Assembly: GCF_000757485.1 (NCBI RefSeq)
Contig: NZ_JPYO01000027.1
Coordinates: 248,001-312,000, forward strand
Reading direction: 5' to 3'
Source of the DNA: Achromobacter sp. RTa
Lineage (GTDB): Bacteria > Pseudomonadota > Gammaproteobacteria > Burkholderiales > Burkholderiaceae_B
Length of the DNA stretch: 64,000 nucleotides
Below, piece after piece: positions 16,995 to 26,144 of this stretch. Position 1 is the first letter of the stretch, and each line of letters begins with the position of its first letter. The position numbers were made by a program, and so were the translations under genes. The notes beneath the pieces were generated by a model, which made no database searches, was not told where the DNA came from, and worked only from the letters and a program-made list of their open reading frames with translations.

Positions 16995-17714
16995 ATGCCC
17001 CAGCCCTCCTCTTCCCCACCCTCCCCGGACTCCCCTGTGATCACCGAGGACGATATCCGGCAGCTGGTGCACCGCTTTTATGCCCAGGTGCGGCAAGACG
17101 AAACTCTGGGGCCCATTTTCAACGCGCGCGTGGCGGATTGGGACCATCACCTGGAGATGCTGTGCGACTTCTGGTCGTCGCTGCTATTGGGCACGCGCCG
17201 CTTCAAGGGCGCGCCGATCCCGGCGCACGCCCGCATTCCCGATCTGTCGTGGCCCTTGTTCCAGCGCTGGCTGGGCCTGTTCCACGGCGTTACCGCCGGG
17301 CTGGGCAGGCCGGCCCTGCAGGCGCAGGCCGACGCCATGGCCGAACGTATCGCCGCCAAGCTCTGGAGCGTATGGCAGCATCGGCAGTCGCTGCCGCGCC
17401 TGCCGGATGCGCCGCCCGAAGGCTTGCAGCCCTACCGGGAAAGTCCGGTGTTCACGCCCGACAATCTGCCGGCCGCCCTGCGCTCGGCGCATACGACCAA
17501 GAACGGGACATGGGGGCTATTGAAGGTGCATGCAGGCGTGCTGCGCTACACGCTGGATGATCCCCCGCACACCGAGGTGGTGCTGGCGGCGGGGCAGCAG
17601 GTCCTGATCGAACCACAGGTGCGGCACCATGTGACGTTCGAACTGCCGGGCAGTTTCCAGATCACGTTCTACCGGGCCGGCGATGCGGAACCGCCCGCCC
17701 GGTCCGGCGCCTGA
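16995..17714 (+). CDS. Group III truncated haemoglobin fused to a DUF1971 (YeaR/TehB-like) domain
   Basis: A 239-residue two-domain protein. Residues ~15-135 are a group III truncated globin: FYAQV at 28-32, W49 in DWDHHLEMLCDFW, and a predicted proximal haem histidine H78 in PIPAHARIPDLSWPLF. Residues ~153-235 form a small beta-barrel DUF1971 domain (KNGTWGLLKVHAGVLRY, IEPQVRHHVTFEL). DUF1971 in YeaR is nitrate- and NO-inducible in enterobacteria. Globins of this class bind O2, NO or sulfur ligands. The ATG at 16995 is chosen because an upstream in-frame ATG (16926) lies within the predicted FNR box. Likely role: protection from nitrosative or low-oxygen stress. Confidence 0.87.
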   Translation: MPQPSSSPPSPDSPVITEDDIRQLVHRFYAQVRQDETLGPIFNARVADWDHHLEMLCDFWSSLLLGTRRFKGAPIPAHARIPDLSWPLFQRWLGLFHGVTAGLGRPALQAQADAMAERIAAKLWSVWQHRQSLPRLPDAPPEGLQPYRESPVFTPDNLPAALRSAHTTKNGTWGLLKVHAGVLRYTLDDPPHTEVVLAAGQQVLIEPQVRHHVTFELPGSFQITFYRAGDAEPPARSGA

Positions 17715-17733
17715 GGCGCCTGCTCCGAGGGCC

Positions 17734-18549
17734 CTATTTCTTCCCGGAAGCGTCCTGCTCGACCACCATGTCCAGCACGTACACCTTCGACGGCGCGTCG
17801 GCGGGCGGGTTCTTCCAGTCGTACTGCTTCACGCGCAGCACGGTGCGCACGCCGTCCTGGTGTTCGTAGCCCTCGATGGACTGGTACAGCGGATGCCACT
17901 TGTCCTTGGCGGGCTGCTGAATGCCCGCCTCGTTATAGCGGCGTTCGCGCACCATCAGGCACTGATAGCCGGGAATCATGGGATGACTGCACTCCGCCTT
18001 CTTGGCGGCGACTTCCAGGAACATGATCTGGCCGGTGCTGCCGTAGAGCGTTTCGGGCGTGGGTTCGCCCACGAACTTCAGGACGCTGCCGTCCTTGGCC
18101 GCCAGTTCCAGCGCGGGCTCCGCGGTATCGCCGCTGAGCGTGGCGCGCAGATCGCCCTTCATGCGCTGGCCGATCTCCGCGTCCAGCTGCATCAGGCTTT
18201 GTTCGCATGCCTTCATGGTGGAGGCAAGGTTGGCGACGTGCAGGACGCCGTCCTTGTACGTATAGCCGCCGAACTGCGCATTGCAGCCCCCGCGGATGTT
18301 CAGGGCGTCATTGGCGAACGACAGCCGCAACTGGTGTTCGACCCCCGCCTGGAGGGCTGGGATGGATTTGCCCGAGGCATCGGTGGCGGAAGCCAGGCGC
18401 CAATAATAGGCGGGCAGCGTCACGGAGCTGGCGGGCGAGGTGGCGGCGTTGGTAGGCATGGAGGACGATCCTTCGCGAGGAGAGGAAGCCGGAGCGCAAG
18501 CTTGAAGCAGCGCAGCGCATACGGACGCAAGGAGGATGGTTTTTTTCAT
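17734..18549 (-). CDS. Lipoprotein with META and DUF4377 domains
   Basis: A 271-residue predicted lipoprotein with lipobox LLQAC (lipidated cysteine at 18). Residues ~45-150 resemble the META/HslJ domain (YYWRLASATDASG, RLSFANDALNIRGGCNAQFG, MKACEQSLMQLDAEI). The C-terminal ~80 residues (MIPGYQCLMVRERRY, YEHQDGVRTVLRVKQY) resemble DUF4377. META proteins relate to heat-stress HslJ and to protease inhibitors; the envelope role here is unknown. It ends 19 bp from the convergent globin gene. A 356-bp gap separates it from the AraC gene upstream on the same strand. Confidence 0.88.
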   Translation of the reverse strand: MKKTILLASVCAALLQACAPASSPREGSSSMPTNAATSPASSVTLPAYYWRLASATDASGKSIPALQAGVEHQLRLSFANDALNIRGGCNAQFGGYTYKDGVLHVANLASTMKACEQSLMQLDAEIGQRMKGDLRATLSGDTAEPALELAAKDGSVLKFVGEPTPETLYGSTGQIMFLEVAAKKAECSHPMIPGYQCLMVRERRYNEAGIQQPAKDKWHPLYQSIEGYEHQDGVRTVLRVKQYDWKNPPADAPSKVYVLDMVVEQDASGKK

Positions 18550-18905
18550 GATTCGGTCCTTTCAGCCGGATGGCACTGATGAAAAGCGGGATTCTACGTC
18601 CGGGGTATGGACGAATCGGCCGCGCAGGCATCCAGACCGTTTCCAAATCTTGCAGGAAACCGCCGCTCCGGACAGCGGCCCCGCCGCCGCCCAACGGCCG
18701 GCGCGCTCTGGGCCATCGGAGGCAATCGCATGTCAGCGCGAGCCGCAGCAGGCGGCCGGCCTGGCATTACATATCGATACGATACCCGCAAAATCATGCA
18801 TTTCTTGCCAACGGGCCATCATCCCGCATGCAACATTCCTCCTCCGTCCGAACTCGCACGCATGCGCCGGAACCGCTCCAGGCGGAAGCAAAGGCCGCTT
18901 TTTTT
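18550..18905. other. 356-bp gap without a supported gene
   Basis: This stretch separates the AraC regulator from the META lipoprotein, both on the minus strand. Open frames crossing it on the plus strand read into the antisense of the AraC gene and lack family signals. It is more AT-rich around 18765-18830 and probably holds the lipoprotein promoter, but I cannot fix -35 and -10 elements with confidence. Confidence 0.5.
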
Positions 18906-19802
18906 CTATTTCCGCTGCTCGGCGCGCCAAGCGCGCGGAGCCAGGCCGACGTTGCGCGTGAAAATGCGCGCGAAATGGCTCTGGTCGGAAAAGCCGCATT
19001 CCGCCGAGATATCGGCCAGGCTCAAGTCCGACCGCCTGAGCAGGCCCATCGCATGCTCCAGCCGGCGCTCGCGCACCCATTCGAAGGGCGTCATGCCCAT
19101 CGCCGCCTTGAACGCCCTGGCGAAGGTTGCGCGGGACATGCCGCAGTGCTTCGCGATATCGGCCAGCGTGATGTTCTGCGCCAGATGCGCTTCGACGTAC
19201 TCCGCCGCCTTGGCCAGCAGGGGCCCGCCCAGCTTGCCGGCCGCCCTGCCATCCGCGCCCCGCATGCCCGCCTGGCCGTACCTGCGCAGCAGATGCGCGA
19301 CCATGGCCAGCGTGAGATGCTCAATGAACATGCCGTCGCCCGGTTCGCGGCGCATCAGGCTGGGCAGGAGCGCCTGGACCAGCAGGCGCATGGTCTCGTC
19401 CTCGGCGCCTTGCTGCTGGCGCAGGCCCGGCACCTTGCCTGCATACAGTTCGCCGCCCAGTTCTTCCAGCACGTCGTTGCGTATCTGCAGCCGCACGTTG
19501 TCATAGTCCGAGAGGTGCTGGCATGCGTAGGCGCTGGTCAGGTCGGTCAACGCCATGGTGGCGCTGGAGTGGCCGCCCGCATGGATGAGCTTCCGGTCCT
19601 TCCACAGCTTGTGCGACGCAAAATCCTGCATCTGGAAGATCACGGAATGGGCATGGGCCTGCGGGATGGGCTGCACGTGCGCGTCGGCGTGGTCGCCCAC
19701 GTGCCGGAACCTTGCCGCCGTCAACAGGGGCGTGCGCAAGGCCGCGATGCAGTGAGGAGGATGCGCGGGCGAAACGGGTGGCGGCTTTCCGGTAAGCGGC
19801 AT
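18906..19802 (-). CDS. AraC-family transcriptional regulator
   Basis: A 298-residue regulator. The C-terminal ~100 residues hold the two AraC helix-turn-helix units: ITLADIAKHCGMSRATFARA and SLADISAECGFSDQSHFARI, followed by GLAPRAWR. The N-terminal ~190 residues resemble AraC-type sensory beta-domains and contain several histidines (AHAHSVIFQM). GGAGGG precedes the ATG at 19802. It is divergent from a LysR gene across 167 bp and may control its own or neighbouring genes. The target is not evident. Confidence 0.9.
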   Translation of the reverse strand: MPLTGKPPPVSPAHPPHCIAALRTPLLTAARFRHVGDHADAHVQPIPQAHAHSVIFQMQDFASHKLWKDRKLIHAGGHSSATMALTDLTSAYACQHLSDYDNVRLQIRNDVLEELGGELYAGKVPGLRQQQGAEDETMRLLVQALLPSLMRREPGDGMFIEHLTLAMVAHLLRRYGQAGMRGADGRAAGKLGGPLLAKAAEYVEAHLAQNITLADIAKHCGMSRATFARAFKAAMGMTPFEWVRERRLEHAMGLLRRSDLSLADISAECGFSDQSHFARIFTRNVGLAPRAWRAEQRK

Positions 19803-19969
19803 GGTTTCCCTCCGTTGCTGATGCTCTCCAATGCTGTGGAACTCTACCCTAGCCAACTTGCGTGACAAGTAGGCGGCGCGCGAATCATTGTCCGTTCCTG
19901 GTTGACGAAACATGCCTGCCGGCGCGCGGCCCTGGGTAAAATGGGCGGCCATTGATTCCAGTTGGCGCC

Positions 19970-20869
19970 ATGCAATTCGACGACGTTCGTATCTTCGCCG
20001 CCGCGGTCGAAACCGGCAGCTTCACGGCGGCCGCGGGCAAACTGCTGCTGTCGAAACAGTTCGTCAGCCGCCGGATCGCGAGTCTGGAGGCGTCGCTGGG
20101 CGTGCGGCTGCTGGTGCGCAACACGCGCAAGCTCACCGTGACCGAGCCCGGCAGGGAGTTCTACGCCCATGCGCAACGCATTCTGGAGGACGTCGCCAGG
20201 GCGGAACAGGCCATGGCGCGGCGCCGCACGGAACTGCATGGAACGCTCAGGATCAGCACGCCCATGTCCTTCGGCCTGCGCCACCTGTCTCCGCTGATCG
20301 CCGAATTCCTGCTCGATCACCCCGCCCTGCAGCTCCAGGTAATCCTCAACGACCGCCACGTGGACCTGGTCGGCGAGTCGTTCGACATGGCGCTGCGCAT
20401 CGGCGCGATGCCCGATTCCACGCTGATCGCGCGCCGGCTGGGCGAGCTGCGCATGGTGGCGTGCGGCAGCCCTTCCTATCTGCGGGAGCGCGGCCTGCCC
20501 CAGTCGCCCGCGGATCTGAAGCGCCATGATTGCCTGCTGTACGGCCGGGAAGCCAGGAACGGCTGGCCGTTCGTCGTGGACGGCGAGCAGCAGACGTTCG
20601 AGGTCCGCGGGCCCTTGCTTTCCAACAACGGCGAGATCGTGCGCGACGCCGCCATCGCGGGCGCGGGCATCGCGCTATTGCCCCGCTTCATCGTGGGCGA
20701 GGCGCTGCGCGGCGGAAAACTGGTCTCGGTGCTGGAGAGCCAGGTGCCCAAGCCGCTGCCGGTCAGCGCGATCTATCCGCAGCACCGCCAGCAATCGACG
20801 AACATTTGCGCGTTCGTCGAATTCCTCGAAGGGCGCTACGCGCGCATGATGGAAAGCCTGGAAGCCTAG
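19970..20869 (+). CDS. LysR-family transcriptional regulator
   Basis: A 299-residue LysR regulator. The winged helix-turn-helix is MQFDDVRIFAAAVETGSFTA to RRIASLEASLGVRLL. The effector domain is of the CrgA/DsdC-like subgroup common in beta-proteobacteria (GTLRISTPMSFGLRHLSPLI, ALRIGAMPDSTLIARRLGEL, SNNGEIVRDAAIAGAGIALLP). The ATG at 19970 begins the conserved domain directly. Members of this subgroup often regulate adjacent oxidoreductases or DoxX genes. The convergent DoxX/amidohydrolase cluster at 20904 is a possible target, though not divergent from it. Confidence 0.9.
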   Translation: MQFDDVRIFAAAVETGSFTAAAGKLLLSKQFVSRRIASLEASLGVRLLVRNTRKLTVTEPGREFYAHAQRILEDVARAEQAMARRRTELHGTLRISTPMSFGLRHLSPLIAEFLLDHPALQLQVILNDRHVDLVGESFDMALRIGAMPDSTLIARRLGELRMVACGSPSYLRERGLPQSPADLKRHDCLLYGREARNGWPFVVDGEQQTFEVRGPLLSNNGEIVRDAAIAGAGIALLPRFIVGEALRGGKLVSVLESQVPKPLPVSAIYPQHRQQSTNICAFVEFLEGRYARMMESLEA

Positions 20870-20903
20870 GGCCGTTCACCCTGAATCGAGCCTTGCACAG
20901 GTC

Positions 20904-21317
20904 CTAGCGCTTCCTGGCGGCCCGCGCGTTCATGGCCCCCAGCGCCAGGCCGCCGATCAGGCCCAGGTTCGCCAGAAAGGCGTTCATGTCGTGAAACCGG
21001 GCCTGCGGGTCCGGCAGATTCCAGAACGCATGGCCCATCAGCGAGGCCGCCAGCGTGAAGGCGGCCAAGGCGCCGGCGGCCAGCCAGGGCCAGACGCCGG
21101 CGACGAGCAGGATGGATCCGCCCAATTGCACGGCGATCACCAGCACCGCGAACAGTATCGGAGGATGCAGGCCGAAATGCGCGACCTCCTCCAGCGCCGA
21201 TGGGAAATCCATCAGCTTGCCCAGGCCGCTCCACCAGAACGGCAGGGTCAGGACGAGCCGGGCCAGGCGCCCCGGCAGGGGCGACGAAGGCCAGGCGGCA
21301 ACCGGGCGGGTCATCAT
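20904..21317 (-). CDS. DoxX-family membrane protein
   Basis: A 137-residue, four-helix DoxX protein (LARLVLTLPFWWSGLGKLMD, ILFAVLVIAVQLGGSILLVA, LAAFTLAASLMGHAFWNLPD). DoxX proteins are small inner-membrane proteins often tied to redox or thiol metabolism. The specific role is unknown. The ATG at 21317 is one of two adjacent possibilities (the other is 21314). It starts 10 bp after the amidohydrolase stop, so it is the last gene of a minus-strand series. Confidence 0.88.
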   Translation of the reverse strand: MMTRPVAAWPSSPLPGRLARLVLTLPFWWSGLGKLMDFPSALEEVAHFGLHPPILFAVLVIAVQLGGSILLVAGVWPWLAAGALAAFTLAASLMGHAFWNLPDPQARFHDMNAFLANLGLIGGLALGAMNARAARKR

Positions 21318-21327
21318 GGCGCCGCTC

Positions 21328-23295
21328 CTAGACCGCCCAGCAGGCGCAACCCAGCGCGCCCCAGAAGGATGCCGCGTCGGCAACGGGCATGCTGCGGCGC
21401 GCCGCCCCCATGTGCTCGTGCCCATGCACGGCGCAGGCGCTGGCGCACCCGCAAAGGGCCGCCATCGAGCCCAGGTAACCGTTCTGGCCCGCCGTCTTGC
21501 GCGAGAAATAGCCGCCGAAGGCGCGGACGGGCGACCAATCCGGGGCCGGCGGGGGAATCTCCGGCGCATCCTTGGAAAAGCTGCCCGCCCCCCATACCAC
21601 CTTGCCGCCCAGCAACGTCAGGTCGCTCTCGATGGCGATGATTTCATCCTCGGGCACTGTGAAGTAATCGCGGTCCAGCGCCACCAGGTCGGCCAATTGG
21701 CCCACGGCAATGCGGCCCTTCTTCCCTTGCTCGTTGGAAAACCAGGTGTTGGCTTCGGTCCACAGGCGCAGCGCGGTCTCGCGGCTTTGCCGCTGCGCGG
21801 CCGGATACATGCGCAGGCCGCCCAGGCTGCGCCCGGTCACCAGCCAGCTGAGCGAGACCCAAGGGTTGTAGGAGGCCACGCGCGTGGCGTCGGTGCCAGC
21901 GCCGACGGGCACCCCGGCCTCCAGCATCCTGGATATCGGCGGCGACTGCTCGGCGGCCGGCGCGCCATAGCGCTCCACGAAGTCCTCCGCCTGATACATC
22001 ATCCGGTGCTGGACGGCGATGCCGCCGCCCAAGGCCGCGATGCGGTCGATGTTGCGCGGACTGACCGTTTCCGCATGGTCGAAGAACCAGTGCAGGCCTT
22101 CGAAGGGCTGGTCGGCGTTGACCTTCTCGAACACGTCCAGCGCCCGCGAGATGGTCTCGTCGTAGGTGGCATGCAGGCGCCAGGGCCAGCGCTGCGCGAC
22201 CAGCTGGCGTATCACGGGCTCCAGGTCCGCCTCCATATTGGGCGGCATCTCGGGCCGAGGCTGGCGGAAGTCCTCGAAGTCCGCGGCGGAATAGACCAGC
22301 ATTTCGCCCGCGCCGTTGTGGCGGTACAGATCGTCGCCCTGTCCCGGCCGGACCTGGCTGCCCCAGCTCTGGAAATCCTCGAGTTCCTGCTTGGGCTTCT
22401 GCGTGAACAGGTTGTAGGCCAAGCGCAAGGTGAGATGGCCATCCGCGTGCAGCTTCTCGATGATCTGGTAATCCTCGGGATAGTTCTGGAAACCGCCGCC
22501 GGCATCGATCACGCTGGTCACGCCCAGCCGGTTCAGTTCCCGCATGAAGTGCCGGGTGGAATTGAGCTGGATGTCGGGGTCCAGCTTCGGGCCCTTCGCC
22601 AGCGTAGCGTACAGGATGGTCGCGTTGGGCTGCGCGATCAGCAGGCCGGTCGGCTCGCCATTGGCGTCGCGCTGGATCTCGCCGCCCGGCGGGTTCGGCG
22701 TGTCGCGGGTATAGCCGACGGCGCGCAGCGCGGCGCGGTTCAGGAGCGCGCGGTCGTACAGGTGCAGGATGAACACGGGCGTGTCCGGCGCCGCCGCATT
22801 GATTTCATCCAGGGTGGGCAGGCGCTTCTCGGCGAACTGGTGGCGCGTGAAGCCGCCCACCACGCGGACCCACTGCGGCGGCGGCGTGTCTTGCGCCTGG
22901 CGCTTCAGCATGGCCATGGCGTCGGCCAGGCTGGGCACGCCGTCCCAGCGCAGTTCCATGTTGTAGTTCAAGCCGCCCCGGATCACGTGGGTATGGCTGT
23001 CGATCAGCCCGGGAATGACGCGGCGGCCGCCCAGGTCGATGACGCGCGTACGCGCGCCCGCCTGCGGCATGATTTCGGCCGCCGTCCCCACCGCGGTGTA
23101 ACGGCCGTCCTTGATGGCCACGGCCTGCGCCTCGGGCCTGGACGGATCCAGCGTCGTGAATTTGCCTCCGTGGAGGATCAGATCGGGTTCGGTCTTCATG
23201 GATGCGCTCCTTCCCAAGGCCGCGGCGGGCGCCAGGCCCAGCGCGACCAGCGTTTTAACGGTGGCCCTGCGGTTGCGGTCGAATGGCGGCGGCAT
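21328..23295 (-). CDS. YtcJ-like amidohydrolase with a Cys/His-rich tail
   Basis: Metal-dependent hydrolase of the amidohydrolase family 3 (YtcJ/formamide deformylase-like), 655 residues. The N-terminal beta-sandwich and HxH motif are in VIPGLIDSHTHVIRGG; further metal-site blocks are HATYDETISRALD, HWFFDHAETVSP and GAGTDATRVASYNP. The leader RNRRATVKTLVALGL resembles a Tat-like signal but with a single pair of arginines, so export is uncertain. The last ~45 residues contain five cysteines and a HGHEH cluster (LCGC, SAC, HGHEH, GCAC), outside the usual catalytic fold. It lies between the DoxX and MFS genes, three bases from the MFS stop. Confidence 0.9.
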   Translation of the reverse strand: MPPPFDRNRRATVKTLVALGLAPAAALGRSASMKTEPDLILHGGKFTTLDPSRPEAQAVAIKDGRYTAVGTAAEIMPQAGARTRVIDLGGRRVIPGLIDSHTHVIRGGLNYNMELRWDGVPSLADAMAMLKRQAQDTPPPQWVRVVGGFTRHQFAEKRLPTLDEINAAAPDTPVFILHLYDRALLNRAALRAVGYTRDTPNPPGGEIQRDANGEPTGLLIAQPNATILYATLAKGPKLDPDIQLNSTRHFMRELNRLGVTSVIDAGGGFQNYPEDYQIIEKLHADGHLTLRLAYNLFTQKPKQELEDFQSWGSQVRPGQGDDLYRHNGAGEMLVYSAADFEDFRQPRPEMPPNMEADLEPVIRQLVAQRWPWRLHATYDETISRALDVFEKVNADQPFEGLHWFFDHAETVSPRNIDRIAALGGGIAVQHRMMYQAEDFVERYGAPAAEQSPPISRMLEAGVPVGAGTDATRVASYNPWVSLSWLVTGRSLGGLRMYPAAQRQSRETALRLWTEANTWFSNEQGKKGRIAVGQLADLVALDRDYFTVPEDEIIAIESDLTLLGGKVVWGAGSFSKDAPEIPPPAPDWSPVRAFGGYFSRKTAGQNGYLGSMAALCGCASACAVHGHEHMGAARRSMPVADAASFWGALGCACWAV

Positions 23296-23298
23296 GGA

Positions 23299-24915
23299 TC
23301 ATTCCTTGCGCGCCCGCTCGGGCGCCAGATAGTGCCGCACGGCGGGCGCCTGCTCGCCCTGGTGGAAGCGGCGCACGGACACCTGCTGATCCTGGTCCGA
23401 CACGGTCACGCGGTCGTGCTGGCGCAGGTGTTCCACCCAGGACGCCACCAGGAAATATTCGATGAAATGCGCGGGTTCGCCCGTGTGCTCGAAAATGCCC
23501 CAGGCGTAGGCGCCGTCGCGCCGCCGCTGCTCGCCGACCTTGTCCATCGCTTCAAGAAAGGCATCGCGCGACGCGGCGTCGACGTGGTACTCCACGGTGA
23601 TCATGACGGGACCGCGGTCATGGCGCACGTCGGCGCTCAGGACGGGCGCGGGCCAATGCATGGATGGAGCCAGGTCCAGCTGGGCGCCCAACTGCAGTTT
23701 CCAGCGCCAGGTCAGCGGGATCGCCAGCAGCGCGCAAACCGCGGCCGCCAGCATGGCCTGGGGAATGCCGAAAAGGCTTGCGGCCTGACCCCACAGCAGG
23801 CTGCCGGCGCTCATCGAACCGAAGAACACCGTCACGAAAATGGACAGGCCCCGCGCCCGCACCCAATCGGGCAGCGCCGTTTGCGCGGAGACATTCAGGG
23901 AAGACAGCACGGCGATCCAGGACGCGCCCGCCAGCAGGCTGGCCGCGATCGCCGCGGCCGGCGCCGGCACCAACGCCACGACGGCCAACGTGACCGCGAT
24001 GCCGCAAGTGCCCAGCATCACCACGCGGTCCGCGCCGCAGGCCTTGCGGATCCGCGGCAGCAGGAACGCGCCCAGCACCGCCCCCACGCCGACGCTGCCC
24101 AGCATGATCCCGTACAGCTCCGCACCGCCCTGCAGCACGGTGCGCACGACCAATGGCAGCAGCGCCCAGAACGCGCTGGCGAATACGAAAAACGCCACCG
24201 CGCGCACCAGGGTGGCCTTCAGTGCGCTGCTGTGGCGCGCATAGCGCAGCCCGGCCGCCATCGCGCCCCACAGCTGTTCCGGAGGCAGCGATTTGTTGCG
24301 GTCCGAAGGCGGCTTCCACCACAGCAGCGCCGCGGCAACGATGAGGAAGCTCAGCGCGTTGACGGCGAATGGCAGCGCCAATCCCACCGCGGTGATCAGG
24401 AAGCCGGCCAGCGCGGGGCCGATGGCCCGGCTGATGTTCACGCCCACGCTGTTGATGGCGATCGCCTGCTGCAGCGATTCGCGCGGCACCAGGCTGGGCA
24501 CGATGGCCTGCCAGGCGGGCGCGATCAGCGCGGTGCCGGTTCCCATCGCGAGCGTGAACAAGAGCAGCGCGACGGGCGTGGCCAGGCCGGCCCACACCAG
24601 CCAGGCGAGCGCCGCCGCCACGGCGCACAGGCCCACCTGCACCATCAGCAGCAGGCGGCGCCTGTCCACGATGTCCGCCAGGGCGCCCGCGGGCAGGGAA
24701 AGAAGGAACACGGGCAGGGACGTGGCCGTCTGCACCATGGCGACCATCATCGGGGACGGAGACATGGACGTCATCAGCCATCCGGCCCCCACGTCGTGCA
24801 TCCAGGTGCCGATGTTGGACAGCACGGTCGCAATCCAGAGAACCGTGAAATTGCGGGAGGCGAACGGCGAAGGGCCTTTTTCGTCGCGCGGGCGGGCGGT
24901 GGCTGCCTGGTTCAT
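23299..24915 (-). CDS. MFS_3-type transporter with a C-terminal ABM-like domain
   Basis: Inner-membrane major facilitator of 538 residues. Twelve hydrophobic segments cover ~20-410, beginning FTVLWIATVLSNIGTWMHDV, with LSLPAGALADIVDRRR as the first cytoplasmic loop motif. This matches the DHA3/EntS-like MFS_3 subgroup. A soluble tail (~425-538; VMITVEYHVDAASRDAFLEA, FIEYFLVASWVEHLRQHDRV) looks like an antibiotic-biosynthesis-monooxygenase (ABM) fold. EntS exports siderophore; here the substrate is unknown and may be related to the amidohydrolase product. It is upstream of and nearly contiguous with the amidohydrolase gene. Confidence 0.88.
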   Translation of the reverse strand: MNQAATARPRDEKGPSPFASRNFTVLWIATVLSNIGTWMHDVGAGWLMTSMSPSPMMVAMVQTATSLPVFLLSLPAGALADIVDRRRLLLMVQVGLCAVAAALAWLVWAGLATPVALLLFTLAMGTGTALIAPAWQAIVPSLVPRESLQQAIAINSVGVNISRAIGPALAGFLITAVGLALPFAVNALSFLIVAAALLWWKPPSDRNKSLPPEQLWGAMAAGLRYARHSSALKATLVRAVAFFVFASAFWALLPLVVRTVLQGGAELYGIMLGSVGVGAVLGAFLLPRIRKACGADRVVMLGTCGIAVTLAVVALVPAPAAAIAASLLAGASWIAVLSSLNVSAQTALPDWVRARGLSIFVTVFFGSMSAGSLLWGQAASLFGIPQAMLAAAVCALLAIPLTWRWKLQLGAQLDLAPSMHWPAPVLSADVRHDRGPVMITVEYHVDAASRDAFLEAMDKVGEQRRRDGAYAWGIFEHTGEPAHFIEYFLVASWVEHLRQHDRVTVSDQDQQVSVRRFHQGEQAPAVRHYLAPERARKE

Positions 24916-24992
24916 GTTTTGCTCGCTTTGGCACGCCGCGGCGCGCGCGGCGCCGGGCCGCGCCGCGCGCGCCGCGGCCGGGGTTCGAGGGA

Positions 24993-25685
24993 TCAGGACT
25001 TGCCGGCGGCGACCGGCGCCAGGACTTCGTGCTTGGATGCGGTGCGTTCCGCCGCCTTGTGCACCATCGTATAGGCATAGTCCACGCCCATGCCATAGGC
25101 GCCCGAGTGCTCCTTGACGATCTGCATGACCGCGTCATAGGAATCGCGGCGCGCCCAGTCGCGCTGCCATTCCAGCATCACCTGCTGCCAGGTGACGGGC
25201 ACGACGCCCGCCTGCACCATGCGCTGCATGGCGTAGTCGTGCGCTTCCTTGGACGTTCCGCCCGAGGCGTCGGCCACCATGTAGATCTCGTAGCCGCCCT
25301 GGTCCATGGCTTCGAGCGCAAAGCTGTTGTTGCAGACTTCCGTCCACAGGCCCGCGACGACGACCTTCTTGCGACCGGCGGCCTTCAGCGCGTCGCGCAC
25401 CTTCTGGTCATCCCAGGAATTCATCGACGTGCGCTCCAGCAGCTTCTGGCCCGGGAATACGTCCAGCAGCTCGGGATAGGTATGGCCCGAGAAGCTCTCG
25501 GTCTCCACCGTCGTGATGATCGTGGGAATGCCGAAGACCTTGGCGGCCTTGGCCAGCGCCACGGTGTTGTTCTTCAGCACCTGCCGGTCTATCGACTGCA
25601 CCCCGAAAGCCATTTGCGGCTGATGGTCGATGAAAATGATCTGGCAGTTATGCGGCGTCAGCAGTTCGAGTTTCGGGTTGGACAT
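24993..25685 (-). CDS. Isochorismatase-family (YcaC-like) hydrolase
   Basis: A 230-residue cysteine hydrolase. D20 (QIIFIDHQPQM) and C118 (AGLWTEVCNNSF) are the expected catalytic residues, with the conserved RTSMNSWDD block between them. AAGGAG lies before the ATG at 25685. YcaC-like members have unassigned or amide/nicotinamide-type substrates. It shares a strand and short spacing with the MFS and XapX genes, so it is probably part of the same transcription unit. Cytoplasmic; exact reaction unknown. Confidence 0.88.
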   Translation of the reverse strand: MSNPKLELLTPHNCQIIFIDHQPQMAFGVQSIDRQVLKNNTVALAKAAKVFGIPTIITTVETESFSGHTYPELLDVFPGQKLLERTSMNSWDDQKVRDALKAAGRKKVVVAGLWTEVCNNSFALEAMDQGGYEIYMVADASGGTSKEAHDYAMQRMVQAGVVPVTWQQVMLEWQRDWARRDSYDAVMQIVKEHSGAYGMGVDYAYTMVHKAAERTASKHEVLAPVAAGKS

Positions 25686-25764
25686 GGAGGGCTCCTTGGT
25701 CGAGCGGGTTGTGGCGAGGAATCGCCGTGAATGCCGGGTTGGCCCGGCTGCCCATGGCGGCCCG

Positions 25765-26034
25765 TCAGGCGGCGGGCGGATTGTCCGGGCCGCCGTCCTT
25801 GCCCTGCGCGCGAGGTGGCAGTCCGGTGATTTTTGGAGCGCATTCGCTGCTGAACCAGGAGACGGATACCGGCTCCCGGTGAACGACTCGCTTTGCGATG
25901 GGGACGAGCTGCTCGCCAATCAGCATGCCGAGCAGGCCGACCAGCGCGATGGCTGGCGGCGCGGGCGATCGCACATTGATGAGCCCGTAGATCACGCCGA
26001 CGAGCACGCCGGCGCCCAGGGATATCAGATACAT
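25765..26034 (-). CDS. XapX-domain small membrane protein
   Basis: An 89-residue protein whose first ~50 residues are two hydrophobic helices with the XapX pattern (LGAGVLVGVIYGLINVRSPAPPAIALVG, split by the SPAP turn). The start at 26034 gives MYLISLGAG directly. XapX proteins are short and often precede isochorismatase-type hydrolases or nucleoside genes. Function is unknown. Gene order XapX then isochorismatase here fits that pattern. The remaining tail is polar with no motif. Confidence 0.8.
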   Translation of the reverse strand: MYLISLGAGVLVGVIYGLINVRSPAPPAIALVGLLGMLIGEQLVPIAKRVVHREPVSVSWFSSECAPKITGLPPRAQGKDGGPDNPPAA

Positions 26035-26144
26035 GGCGGGCTCCCAACCGTGAGTTGCAACGGTGGGTACTTTCCCGCAGTTCACGCGACGGCGCTAGAA
26101 CGGCCGTCTCGTGGAATTTGTATTTCCGTCTCGGGGACGGCCCC

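Noticed and set aside
21055-25074. Plus-strand open frame of about 1339 codons
   Set aside because: It lies antisense to the DoxX, amidohydrolase and MFS genes, which have clear family motifs. Long antisense frames are common in GC-rich DNA.
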